Part shown: positions 33,964 to 41,902 of the stretch, piece after piece | Position numbering within the stretch: the stretch's first letter is position 1 | How the letters are laid out: each line of letters starts with the position of its first letter | Origin: an unidentified eubacterium SCB49 | GTDB taxonomy: Bacteria > Bacteroidota > Bacteroidia > Flavobacteriales > Flavobacteriaceae | NCBI GenBank assembly: GCA_000170815.1 | Contig: ABCO01000001.1 | Location: 520,244 to 584,243 of the forward strand | Direction: 5' to 3' | Length of the DNA stretch: 64,000 bases | Notes under the pieces: generated by a model | Told to the model about the DNA's origin: nothing | The model's input: only the letters and a program-made list of their open reading frames with translations | Databases searched by the model: none | Made by a program: the position numbers and the translations under genes

Positions 33964-34704
33964 TTACCACAGATATTTTAATTCAATTTTGTCATTTTCA
34001 ATGTTTAGTACTTTATAAGTCGAAGCTCCAATTTCAATTAAAGTACTTCCTTCGTCGATGTCCAAATTCTTTTTTAATTCCGATTGCTTTTCTTTATCAA
34101 AAGTCCAACGATAAATTCCCTCAATTTTTGGTTCGTTTTCTGTTGTTCTTGTAAGTACCAAATTCCGATTTTTTAAAACTCCATTTTGCCAACCAGAAAC
34201 ATCCCAAAATCCATTAAAACTCTTTACCAAAGAATCAGCAACTATTTCACGCTTTTTTTCTAATTCAACGAATTTGTGTTTGAAGATTTTAGTTTCTAAA
34301 CTATCATAGTCAATTCCATTCCATTCGCAGTTTCCGACTATTTTTAACGTTCTTCCTTTTATTTTGATATCATAGTAGTCTATAGAAGAAGAATTGAACA
34401 AACAAGTGTCTTTAATTGATTTCGCTTTATTAATAAATTCAGTTATTAATTTTAAGTCAGATTTTCCGATTTCAGTTGTCCAAGTTGAGTCAGTTCCTGA
34501 GCCATAATAGTAAAATGGACTTTTCTTAGCTGCTTTAATTTTTTCTCCGCTTTTAAAAATGTCCATTGAGTAAAATTCAATTCTTTCATCTCCAGTTCTA
34601 AATCGAATTTCAATGTCCGAAAAGTCATTAAATTCCGCTTGGTCAATCTTGTCAGAATTGCAAGAAATCAAAATTAGAAGTAAGATTATTAAATGGTTTC
34701 TCAT
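33964..34704 (-). CDS. Hypothetical lipoprotein (cassette gene)
   Basis: A 246-aa protein with a lipoprotein signal (LLLILISCNS). The mature part has DIEIRFRTGDERIEFYSMD and a C-terminal FWDVSGWQNGVLKNRNLVL module. I do not recognise the family. It is flanked by GTTGTGTGT (33949-33957) and ACACACAAC (34718-34726), a perfect 9-bp inverted repeat. It is the first cassette of the array, next to metK. Confidence 0.7.
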   Translation of the reverse strand: MRNHLIILLLILISCNSDKIDQAEFNDFSDIEIRFRTGDERIEFYSMDIFKSGEKIKAAKKSPFYYYGSGTDSTWTTEIGKSDLKLITEFINKAKSIKDTCLFNSSSIDYYDIKIKGRTLKIVGNCEWNGIDYDSLETKIFKHKFVELEKKREIVADSLVKSFNGFWDVSGWQNGVLKNRNLVLTRTTENEPKIEGIYRWTFDKEKQSELKKNLDIDEGSTLIEIGASTYKVLNIENDKIELKYLW

Positions 34705-34717
34705 TGTTTCTTAAATG

Positions 34718-34742
34718 ACACACAACATGTTTATATAAGCAT
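34718..34742. repeat. Array boundary half-site
   Basis: Contains CAACATGTTTATATAAGC, which resembles the left half of R5 (CAACGGTTTTGTATAAG). No matching right half occurs before metK. It looks like the outer end of the array, comparable in position to an attI-side junction. No integrase gene is in the window. Confidence 0.45.
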
Positions 34743-34803
34743 AAAATATACGGATAAAATACCGAATGGTGAATATAAGTAGCTATTCAATCTTTTTAAG
34801 CAT

Positions 34804-34842
34804 AAAAAAACCACCCAATTGTCAAACAAAAGAGTGGCTTTT
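34804..34842 (-). terminator. Intrinsic terminator of metK
   Basis: On the minus strand CCACTC and GGGTGG form a stem (one G-T pair) followed by a run of seven T. It lies ~27 bp past the metK stop. Confidence 0.75.
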
Positions 34843-34868
34843 AAATATTTAATATTTCCGAAGTAAAA

Positions 34869-36125
34869 CTACAAGCTAAAAGCTGTTTTAACTTCTTCTA
34901 CATAATCTAATTTTTCCCAAGTAAACAACTCAACGTCTAGCGTTACAGGTTCGCCATTAGGGATGGTAAAAGTTTTTGAGACGATCTCGTTTTTACGCCC
35001 CATGTGTCCGTAAGCGGCTGCTTCACTGTACATAGGTTGGCGTAGTTTAAGACGCTTTTCTATGGCTGCTGGTCGCATATCAAAAATGGCACTTACTTTT
35101 TTTGCAATCTCACCATCTGTAAGATCTACTTTACTTGTACCGTAGGTATCTATAAAAATCCCCATAGGTTCTACTACGCCTATGGCATAGCTTACTTGTA
35201 CTAGAATCTCATCACAAACACCAGCGGCTACCATGTTTTTGGCAATATGTCTTGTAGCGTAAGCAGCAGAACGGTCTACTTTACTTGGGTCTTTTCCAGA
35301 AAAAGCACCACCACCATGGGCTCCTTTACCGCCATAGGTGTCTACAATTATCTTACGTCCTGTAAGACCTGTATCTCCGTGTGGCCCACCTATTACAAAT
35401 TTTCCTGTTGGGTTTATATGATAGGTAATATCATCATTAAATAATGCCTGTATTTCTGGTTTTTGCTGTGCCTTTACACGTGGAATTAAGATGTTGATAA
35501 GGTCACTTTTAATTTTAGAAAGCATACGTTCATCGTCTGCATCAAAATCATCGTGTTGCGTAGAGATCACAATAGAGTCAATGCGTATAGGATTGTTGTC
35601 GTCACTATACTCAATAGTTACCTGGCTTTTGCTATCTGGGCGCAAGTAAGTAATGTCTTTGTTTTCTCTTCGTAAAACAGCAAGCTCTTTAAGTAAACTG
35701 TGAGATAAATCTAGGGCAAGTGGCATGTAATTATCAGTCTCACGCGTAGCATAACCAAACATCATCCCTTGATCTCCTGCTCCTTGTTCTTCTTTATTAT
35801 CACGATCTACGCCTCGATTAATATCGTCACTTTGTTCATGGATAGCACTAAGTACACCACATGAATTACCGTCAAATTGATACTCGCTTTTTGTATATCC
35901 TATCTTGTTTATTACCTCGCGGGCAATACCTTGAACGTCTATATAGACATTAGATTTTACTTCGCCTGCAAGAATTACTTGGCCTGTCGTGACAAGTGTT
36001 TCACAGGCTACTTTTGCTTGAGGATCAAAAGCAAGAAAATTATCAATTAAAGCATCACTTATTTGATCTGCTACTTTGTCTGGGTGTCCTTCAGATACAC
36101 TTTCTGAAGTGAATAAATACGCCAT
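34869..36125 (-). CDS. metK: S-adenosylmethionine synthetase
   Basis: A 418-aa protein with all family motifs: [20 protein letters not shown] at the N-terminus, [12 protein letters not shown] (loop), [20 protein letters not shown], and [19 protein letters not shown]. It makes SAM from methionine and ATP. It is slightly longer than the E. coli enzyme, as in other Bacteroidota. It is transcribed divergently from metY. Its own leader of ~180 nt contains small hairpins but no SAM-I consensus, so it is not obviously riboswitch controlled. Confidence 0.97.
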   Translation of the reverse strand: MAYLFTSESVSEGHPDKVADQISDALIDNFLAFDPQAKVACETLVTTGQVILAGEVKSNVYIDVQGIAREVINKIGYTKSEYQFDGNSCGVLSAIHEQSDDINRGVDRDNKEEQGAGDQGMMFGYATRETDNYMPLALDLSHSLLKELAVLRRENKDITYLRPDSKSQVTIEYSDDNNPIRIDSIVISTQHDDFDADDERMLSKIKSDLINILIPRVKAQQKPEIQALFNDDITYHINPTGKFVIGGPHGDTGLTGRKIIVDTYGGKGAHGGGAFSGKDPSKVDRSAAYATRHIAKNMVAAGVCDEILVQVSYAIGVVEPMGIFIDTYGTSKVDLTDGEIAKKVSAIFDMRPAAIEKRLKLRQPMYSEAAAYGHMGRKNEIVSKTFTIPNGEPVTLDVELFTWEKLDYVEEVKTAFSL

Positions 36126-36314
36126 AATATGGGTTTAAAATATAAATGTTGTTGGGTAGATTTGACGGGAATCGTCAGCAAAGATTACATACAGTGATGT
36201 AAAATTTCTTTTTAGCGTTTTTACTTGTAACTTAATTTTGAGATTCTTCTCGTTTAAGTTTAAGTATTTTCTAAAAGCTTATATTATAAACTTATAGAAG
36301 AGGTCGCAATCAGT

Positions 36315-36344
36315 CAAATCTATCCTCTTAAAATGTTGGGCAAA
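36315..36344 (-). promoter_or_regulatory. Promoter of metK
   Basis: The minus strand has TTTG (from 36344), 18 bp, then TAGATTTG (36322-36315), matching TTG-N17-20-TAnnTTTG. A second TATCTTTG at 36348-36341 overlaps it. The transcript would carry a ~180-nt leader. The intergenic stretch 36126-36594 otherwise holds only the divergent metY promoter. Confidence 0.5.
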
Positions 36345-36532
36345 GATAAGGGGAATCTTTTTATTCTAAAAAATGTTAACATAGTATTATGCCTTCGGAA
36401 ATATGAGCAAAGAATAACATTTTTCTGTTTTTTGATATTTAAGAATTTAAAACGGCTAAAGTCTTATTTATAAGAATTTTGTTCCGAATTTGTATTAAAT
36501 ATTTATTTTTTAAGAAAAATATTCTTTTTTAT

Positions 36533-36564
36533 TTGGAAGTATAAATTATTTTTCACAATATTTG
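36533..36564 (+). promoter_or_regulatory. Promoter of the SAM-controlled met operon
   Basis: TTG (36533-36535), 21 bp, then AATATTTG (36557-36564), one base off TAnnTTTG. The predicted transcript start would be ~25 nt before the riboswitch P1 helix. Confidence 0.5.
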
Positions 36565-36594
36565 CACTCACAAAGTTCAAAGCTTTATTGAAAT

Positions 36595-36717
36595 GTTATC
36601 AAGAAAGGAGGAGGGATTAGACCCTATGATACCTTAGCAACCCTTGTGCTCCCTAGCGATAGGATACAAGAAGGTGCTACATTCTACAAAGATTTTTTAA
36701 AATCTGCGATAGATAAC
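36595..36717 (+). ncRNA. SAM-I (S-box) riboswitch
   Basis: Contains the conserved S-box core in order: GAGGGATTAGACCC, TATGATACC, TTAGCAACC, and AAGGTGCTACATTCTAC. The closing P1 helix is GTTATC (36595-36600) with GATAAC (36712-36717). It binds SAM and, when bound, reduces expression of the downstream methionine genes. Bacteroidota often use this class before met genes. It lies ~125 nt upstream of the metY start. Confidence 0.9.
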
Positions 36718-36724
36718 GACAAAC

Positions 36725-36745
36725 CAATACCAGTTCAAGGTATTG
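36725..36745 (+). promoter_or_regulatory. Candidate riboswitch expression-platform hairpin
   Basis: A perfect 7-bp stem CAATACC/GGTATTG with a 7-base loop, eight bases after P1. The following sequence is U-rich but not a clean U-run, so its role as terminator is uncertain. A second small hairpin (GCGCTT-type) follows at ~36780-36795. Confidence 0.45.
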
Positions 36746-36842
36746 TAGTCTATTCTTATAACATTTTTCTATTGAAGTACGCTTACAAGCGCATTTTGAC
36801 TTTTGAATTAATTATTTATTAACTCAAGAAAAATTTAGAAAA

Positions 36843-38138
36843 ATGAGTACACAAAAATTTGCAACCCAAGCGTTGCACGCAGGACACGATGTAAAACAAA
36901 CAGGAGGAACAAGAGCAGTTCCTATTTATCAAACTTCATCATACGTTTTTGATAATGCTGATGAAGCGGCAGGAAGATTTAACTTATCGGTGCCTGGTTT
37001 TATTTACACCCGTTTAAACAACCCAACAAACGATATTTTAGAGCAGCGACTCGCAGCGTTAGAAGGAGGTATTGCAGCTGTAGTAACCGCATCTGGAACC
37101 GCAGCAATCTCTACAACATTGTTAACTCTATTAAAGGCTGGAGATCATATTGTGGCTTCGAGTAGTCTTTATGGAGGTACGTATAATTTGTTAAGCGTAA
37201 CATTACCGCGTCACGGTATTACAACCACATTTGTAGATCCTTCAGATCCAGAAAACTTTAACAAAGCGGTTCAAGAAAACACACGTGCATTTTTTATAGA
37301 ATCTTTAGGAAACCCAAAACTAGATGTGCTTGATATTGAAGCAATTTCTAAAGAAGCAAAAGCTTATAAAGTTCCTTTAATTGTAGATAATACGGTGGCT
37401 ACTCCTTTTTTGTTAAACCCAATTGAATATGGAGCAAATATTGTAATTCACTCACTTACTAAATACATTAACGGTAATGGTACGACTTTAGGAGGTGTGA
37501 TTGTTGATGCCGGAACTTTTGACTGGACTAACGGTAAATTTCCTGAATTTACAGAGCCTTCTGCAGGGTACCATGGTCTTGTGTATAGCGAAGCAATAGG
37601 TGCCGCGGCATTTATAGCAAAAGTGAGAGTAGAAGGTCTTCGTGATTATGGAGGAGCATTGAGTCCGTTTAATTCTTTTCAAATTATACAAGGATTAGAA
37701 ACATTAGAACTTCGTATTAAAAAACATAGTGAAAATGCATTAGAACTGGCTACTTGGTTACAAGCACAACCAGAAGTTACTTGGGTTAATTATCCAGGTT
37801 TAGAAACTAGTGCGTACAACAAACTTGCTAAAAAATATTTGCCAGAAGGCCAAAGTGGCGTGGTCACTTTTGGAGTTGAAGGTGGGTACGAATCTGCTAA
37901 AACAATAGCAGATACGACAAAATTATTTTCATTGCTAGCAAATATAGGCGATACAAAATCACTCATTATTCATCCTGCAAGTACTACGCATCAACAATTA
38001 AGTGATGAGGCGCAAGAAACCACAGGAGTAACAAAAGATTTAATAAGATTATCTGTAGGTATCGAAAATATCGAAGATTTGAAAGCCGATCTTAAAGAAG
38101 CCTTTGCTGTAGTTAACAAAAAGGTGCTTCAGAAATAA
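36843..38138 (+). CDS. metY: O-acetylhomoserine sulfhydrylase (MetY-type)
   Basis: A 431-aa Cys/Met-metabolism PLP enzyme. Motifs are RAVPIYQTSSYVF, YTRLNNPTNDILEQRLAALEGG, ASGTAAI, and the PLP lysine in HSLTKYINGNGTTLGGVIVD. The length and the NGNGTTLGG form fit O-acetylhomoserine aminocarboxypropyltransferase rather than cystathionine gamma-synthase. It would make homocysteine directly from O-acetylhomoserine and sulfide. It is the first gene behind the SAM riboswitch and is followed by OsmC, metX-like, hom, metH and metF genes on the same strand. Confidence 0.93.
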   Translation: MSTQKFATQALHAGHDVKQTGGTRAVPIYQTSSYVFDNADEAAGRFNLSVPGFIYTRLNNPTNDILEQRLAALEGGIAAVVTASGTAAISTTLLTLLKAGDHIVASSSLYGGTYNLLSVTLPRHGITTTFVDPSDPENFNKAVQENTRAFFIESLGNPKLDVLDIEAISKEAKAYKVPLIVDNTVATPFLLNPIEYGANIVIHSLTKYINGNGTTLGGVIVDAGTFDWTNGKFPEFTEPSAGYHGLVYSEAIGAAAFIAKVRVEGLRDYGGALSPFNSFQIIQGLETLELRIKKHSENALELATWLQAQPEVTWVNYPGLETSAYNKLAKKYLPEGQSGVVTFGVEGGYESAKTIADTTKLFSLLANIGDTKSLIIHPASTTHQQLSDEAQETTGVTKDLIRLSVGIENIEDLKADLKEAFAVVNKKVLQK

Positions 38139-38219
38139 GCCTTGTGAACTACACAAATTAACGCTGGCGGTTTACAGCAAAATCGCCGGCAATTTTTTAA
38201 AACATAAACAGATAATAAA

Positions 38220-38675
38220 ATGAGTGATTTACAATTTAGCGTTGCAGGAGTGCGTACTTCGGCAACACAGTTTAAAGCAAAAGCAAGACAATTTACTTTA
38301 GTGGTTGATGAGCCAGAAGATTTTGGAGGTACTAATGAAGATGCAAACCCAGTAGAATATATACTGGCAGGTTTTGCAGGTTGTACTAATGTAATAGGTC
38401 ATATTGTAGCAAAAGAATTAGGATTTACGTTAAACAACCTACACATTGAGGTTTCTGGAACACTTAACCCTCAAAGGCTTTTAGGAACATCGTTTGATCA
38501 AAGAGCAGGTTTTAAGGCTATTAATCTCAATCTAACTCCAGAAGCAGATGTAAGTGAAGAAACCCTTGCAAAATGGTTACAGATTGTAGAAGATCGCTGC
38601 CCTGTAAAAGATAATTTGCAAAATAGTACTCCTGTAAATGTGACCGTTGCTGCAAAAACAGCTTGTGCATTATAA
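38220..38675 (+). CDS. OsmC-family protein
   Basis: A 151-aa OsmC/Ohr-fold protein with NPVEYILAGFAGCTNVIGHIVA carrying the first conserved Cys, and EDRCPVKDNLQN carrying the second. These two cysteines form the thiol peroxidase site of the family. Lying between metY and metX inside the SAM-regulated cluster, it may protect thiols or act on a sulfur intermediate, but this is inference. A second OsmC gene follows thrC. It is 81 bp after metY and 12 bp before the next gene. Confidence 0.85.
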   Translation: MSDLQFSVAGVRTSATQFKAKARQFTLVVDEPEDFGGTNEDANPVEYILAGFAGCTNVIGHIVAKELGFTLNNLHIEVSGTLNPQRLLGTSFDQRAGFKAINLNLTPEADVSEETLAKWLQIVEDRCPVKDNLQNSTPVNVTVAAKTACAL

Positions 38676-38687
38676 ATAGCATCTGTA

Positions 38688-39698
38688 ATGAAAGCGTTGC
38701 AATACATAACATTACCCACCTATACTACCGAAAGTGGTAAGACAATAAACACACAGTTGTCTTACCAAACTTTTGGTAGATCTTTAGGTGACGCGCCTAT
38801 TGTATTAGTAAATCATGCCCTTACCGCAAACTCAAATGTGCTTGGAGAAAATGGCTGGTGGAATGATCTTATAGGAGATAATAAGTGTATTGACACTCAG
38901 GTGTACACAGTTTTAGCTTTTAATGTACCCGGAAATGGTTTTGATGAAAAACCAGAAAATTTAATAGATGATTATAAAAGCTTAACAGCTAGAGATGTTG
39001 CCAAGTTGTTTTTATTAGGAATCTCACAATTAAAAATAAAAAAAATATTTGCCGTGATAGGTGGCTCAACAGGAGGCGGTATTGCTTGGGAAATGGCAGC
39101 TATAAAATCTGATTTTATAGCGCATTTAATCCCCATAGCCACAGACTGGAAATCTACAGATTGGGTGATTGCAAATTGCCATATACAGGATAGTATTTTA
39201 AATAATTCTGTGAAGCCCTTGTATGACGCTCGTTTACATGCAATGACATTGTACAGAACACCAGAGTCATTCACAGAAAAGTTTAACAGAACCCTAGAGC
39301 AAACACAAAAGCAATTTGTAGTAGAAAGCTGGCTTAATTACCACGGAAATGCACTGACAAAAAGATTTCAGTTAGCAGCCTATAAATTAATGAACCACAT
39401 TTTAAAAACAGTAGATATTACTCAAGGAAGAGCGGGGTTTGTAAAAGTGGCCTCAGGTATTTCTTCGGCGATTCATATTGTAACGATTAATTCAGATTTG
39501 TTTTTTAAGACCGAAGAAAACTGGAAAACCTATACAGATTTAAGAAGAATAAAAGAAAATGTAAGCTTACACGAGATTAAATCTATTCACGGGCATGATG
39601 CTTTTTTGATAGAGTTTGATCAGTTATCAGAAATGTTAAAGCCAATCTTTCAAAAAAAAGACGCTTTAAATGAAAAAGAAACATACCATATAAAATGA
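38688..39698 (+). CDS. metX: Homoserine O-acetyltransferase-like alpha/beta hydrolase
   Basis: A 336-aa alpha/beta hydrolase fold protein. It has the oxyanion region NHALTANSNV, GWWNDLIGDNKCIDT, the nucleophile elbow GGSTGGGIAWEMA and the late His in SIHGHDAFLIE. These correspond to MetX motifs (GGSMGG and GHDAFL). The elbow has Thr-Gly-Gly-Gly instead of the usual Met-Gly-Gly-Met. The expected reaction is acetylation of homoserine to feed MetY. It overlaps the next gene by four bases (ATGA), so translation is coupled to homoserine dehydrogenase. Confidence 0.85.
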   Translation: MKALQYITLPTYTTESGKTINTQLSYQTFGRSLGDAPIVLVNHALTANSNVLGENGWWNDLIGDNKCIDTQVYTVLAFNVPGNGFDEKPENLIDDYKSLTARDVAKLFLLGISQLKIKKIFAVIGGSTGGGIAWEMAAIKSDFIAHLIPIATDWKSTDWVIANCHIQDSILNNSVKPLYDARLHAMTLYRTPESFTEKFNRTLEQTQKQFVVESWLNYHGNALTKRFQLAAYKLMNHILKTVDITQGRAGFVKVASGISSAIHIVTINSDLFFKTEENWKTYTDLRRIKENVSLHEIKSIHGHDAFLIEFDQLSEMLKPIFQKKDALNEKETYHIK

Positions 39699-40843
39699 CG
39701 ATTATGAGTACAAATATAGAAACAACACGACCAAAAATAAATTTAGATTCTTTGAGACAATCAGATGTGAATCTTGTGATTTTAGGTCACGGATTGGTGG
39801 GTAGTACTTTAATTAAGCAAATTTTAGAAAAACAAGAATCACTATTAGAGCGCAAGGATATTAACTTAAAAATAATAGCCATAGCAAATTCTACAAAAGT
39901 GCTTTTAAAGCCAGAAGGAGTTTCAAAAAACTGGCTAGAAGAAAAAGAGACAAAAGGTATTAAACAGTCTATAAAAGTTGTTTTAGATTTTCTGAAATTA
40001 TATGATTTTGACAATGTGATTGTGGTAGATAATACGGCAGATCAATCTATTGTTTTTCAATATGAAAATTTTATTAAAGCAGGTGCTCATTTAGTTTCTT
40101 CTAATAAAAAAGGAAACACAGAATCTTTTGAGTTTTACCAAAACTTGAGAGGCGCGCTACAATCTAATAATAAGAAATATTTATACGAGACCAATGTTGG
40201 TGCTGGTTTGCCATTAATCGATACGATAGCTTTATTACACGCAAGTGGCGAAAACATCACAAGAATAAAAGGAGTTTTTTCGGGCACACTAAGTTATTTG
40301 TTTAACGAGTTTTCTGATGGAAATAAAACATTTAGTGAGGTGTTACAACAAGCAATTCATAAAGGATACACAGAACCCGATCCACGAGAAGACCTTTGCG
40401 GAAACGATGTCGCTAGAAAATTATTGATTTTAGCAAGAGAATTAGACCTCCATAACGAGTTGGGAGATGTTGAAGTAGAAAATTTAATACCTAAAGATTT
40501 ACGTAAGGGAACAAAAGAAACTTTTCTGAATGCTTTACAAGATTTAAATATTCCTTACAGCATAAAAAAGAAAAATTGTAAACCTGGCAATGTGCTTCGA
40601 TATGTAGCAGAACTTTCTGGTGATCTTTCTAAAAATGATGGCGCTATTTTAAAGGTGCGTTTGGTTCAAGTTCCTAAAAACTCTGTCATTGGACAGTTAA
40701 AAGGGAGTGATACTATTTTTGAAATTTATACCGAAAATTACGGAGACAACCCTATTGTAATTCAAGGAGCTGGTGCTGGTGCAGAAGTAACAGCACGAGG
40801 TGTTTTTGGCGATATACTCAGGTTAAGTGAACAGATAAAATAA
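39695..40843 (+). CDS. hom: Homoserine dehydrogenase (stand-alone)
   Basis: A 382-aa protein. It has an N-terminal NAD(P)-binding motif GHGLVGSTLIKQIL, the catalytic block YETNVGAGLPLIDTI, the loop GVFSGTLSYLFNEFSDG, and KGYTEPDPREDLCGNDVARKLLILARE. The end is GAGAGAEVTARGVFGDI. No aspartokinase or ACT domain is attached, unlike thrA at 45904. As part of the SAM-controlled cluster, it would provide homoserine for methionine independently of the threonine operon. It is coupled to metX by ATGA. Confidence 0.93.
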   Translation: MTIMSTNIETTRPKINLDSLRQSDVNLVILGHGLVGSTLIKQILEKQESLLERKDINLKIIAIANSTKVLLKPEGVSKNWLEEKETKGIKQSIKVVLDFLKLYDFDNVIVVDNTADQSIVFQYENFIKAGAHLVSSNKKGNTESFEFYQNLRGALQSNNKKYLYETNVGAGLPLIDTIALLHASGENITRIKGVFSGTLSYLFNEFSDGNKTFSEVLQQAIHKGYTEPDPREDLCGNDVARKLLILARELDLHNELGDVEVENLIPKDLRKGTKETFLNALQDLNIPYSIKKKNCKPGNVLRYVAELSGDLSKNDGAILKVRLVQVPKNSVIGQLKGSDTIFEIYTENYGDNPIVIQGAGAGAEVTARGVFGDILRLSEQIK

Positions 40844-40895
40844 GATATAAAAAGCCTTGTTTTAACCTTTTGATTACTAGCAACCAACCTAAATC

Positions 40896-41894
40896 ATGAA
40901 AAACACAAAAACCTTAAAAGAAGCATTACAAAATAAAATTCTGATTCTCGACGGCGCCATGGGAACTATGTTACAGCGCTATAACTTTAGTGAAGAAGAT
41001 TTCAGAAGTACGCGCTTTGCAGATTTTCATACTTCCGTAAAAGGAAATAATGATTTGTTGAGTATAACGCAACCCGAAGCTATCGCAGAAGTCCACGCAA
41101 AGTATTTTGAAGCAGGAGCAGATATTGTTGAAACCAATACTTTTTCTGGTACTACGATTGCCATGGCAGATTATGATATGGAGGCCTTGGTGTATGAGAT
41201 TAATTTTGAAAGTGCAAAAATTGCAAGAGAAGTTGCAGATAAATTTACGGCATTACAGCCAGAAAAACCCAGATTTGTTGCTGGTGCTATGGGGCCTACT
41301 AATAAAACAGCAAGTATGTCTCCAGATGTAAATGACCCTGGATTTAGAGCTGTTAGTTTTGAAGAATTAAGGCTGGCTTATAAACAACAAGCAGAGGCGC
41401 TACTAGATGGAGGTGTAGATGTCTTATTAGTTGAAACTGTGTTTGATACGTTAAATGCTAAAGCCGCTTTGTTTGCAATAGAAGAAATAAAAGAAGAAAG
41501 AAAAATTGATGTTCCCATAATGATAAGTGGTACCATTACAGATGCCTCAGGAAGAACTTTGTCAGGACAAACAGCAGAGGCTTTTTTAATTTCTATATCG
41601 CATATCCCTTTGCTAAGTGTAGGTTTTAACTGTGCTTTAGGTGCAAAACAACTCACGCCACATCTTGAAGTGATCTCACAAAAATCTACAGCTGCTATTT
41701 CGGCACATCCTAATGCGGGATTGCCAAATGCCTTTGGCGAATACGATCAATCACCAGAACAGATGGCAGAACAAATAGAAGCTTACTTAGATAAAAAATT
41801 AATAAATATTATTGGTGGATGCTGTGGTACTACTCCTGCGCATATAAAAGCAATAGCAGCTGTTGCAAAAGGGTACGACCCTAGGCCATTTTAA
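40896..41894 (+). CDS. metH: Methionine synthase, homocysteine-binding part (split MetH)
   Basis: A 332-aa protein equal to the N-terminal (Hcy-binding) module of B12-dependent MetH. It has [29 protein letters not shown], the zinc cysteine in [11 protein letters not shown], and the paired cysteines in [11 protein letters not shown]. The rest of the enzyme is encoded by the next frame, eight bases on. A split MetH is common in Bacteroidota, so this is probably natural rather than a frameshift. Both halves keep clean starts and complete domains. Confidence 0.93.
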   Translation: MKNTKTLKEALQNKILILDGAMGTMLQRYNFSEEDFRSTRFADFHTSVKGNNDLLSITQPEAIAEVHAKYFEAGADIVETNTFSGTTIAMADYDMEALVYEINFESAKIAREVADKFTALQPEKPRFVAGAMGPTNKTASMSPDVNDPGFRAVSFEELRLAYKQQAEALLDGGVDVLLVETVFDTLNAKAALFAIEEIKEERKIDVPIMISGTITDASGRTLSGQTAEAFLISISHIPLLSVGFNCALGAKQLTPHLEVISQKSTAAISAHPNAGLPNAFGEYDQSPEQMAEQIEAYLDKKLINIIGGCCGTTPAHIKAIAAVAKGYDPRPF

Positions 41895-41902
41895 AATCTT
41901 AT

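Noticed and set aside
21655..34742. Canonical attC sites (RYYYAAC...GTTRRRY)
   Set aside because: None of the spacers has the canonical core; they share GTTG/CAAC with longer private extensions, so I describe them as integron-like only.
19458..34870. Prophage, ICE or transposon
   Set aside because: No integrase, transposase, relaxase, terminase or structural gene is visible in the region.
34869..36594. SAM riboswitch in the metK leader
   Set aside because: The ~180-nt leader on the minus strand has small hairpins (for example TGACG/CGTCA near 36160-36175) but lacks the GAGGGA...GCAACC...GGTGC core.
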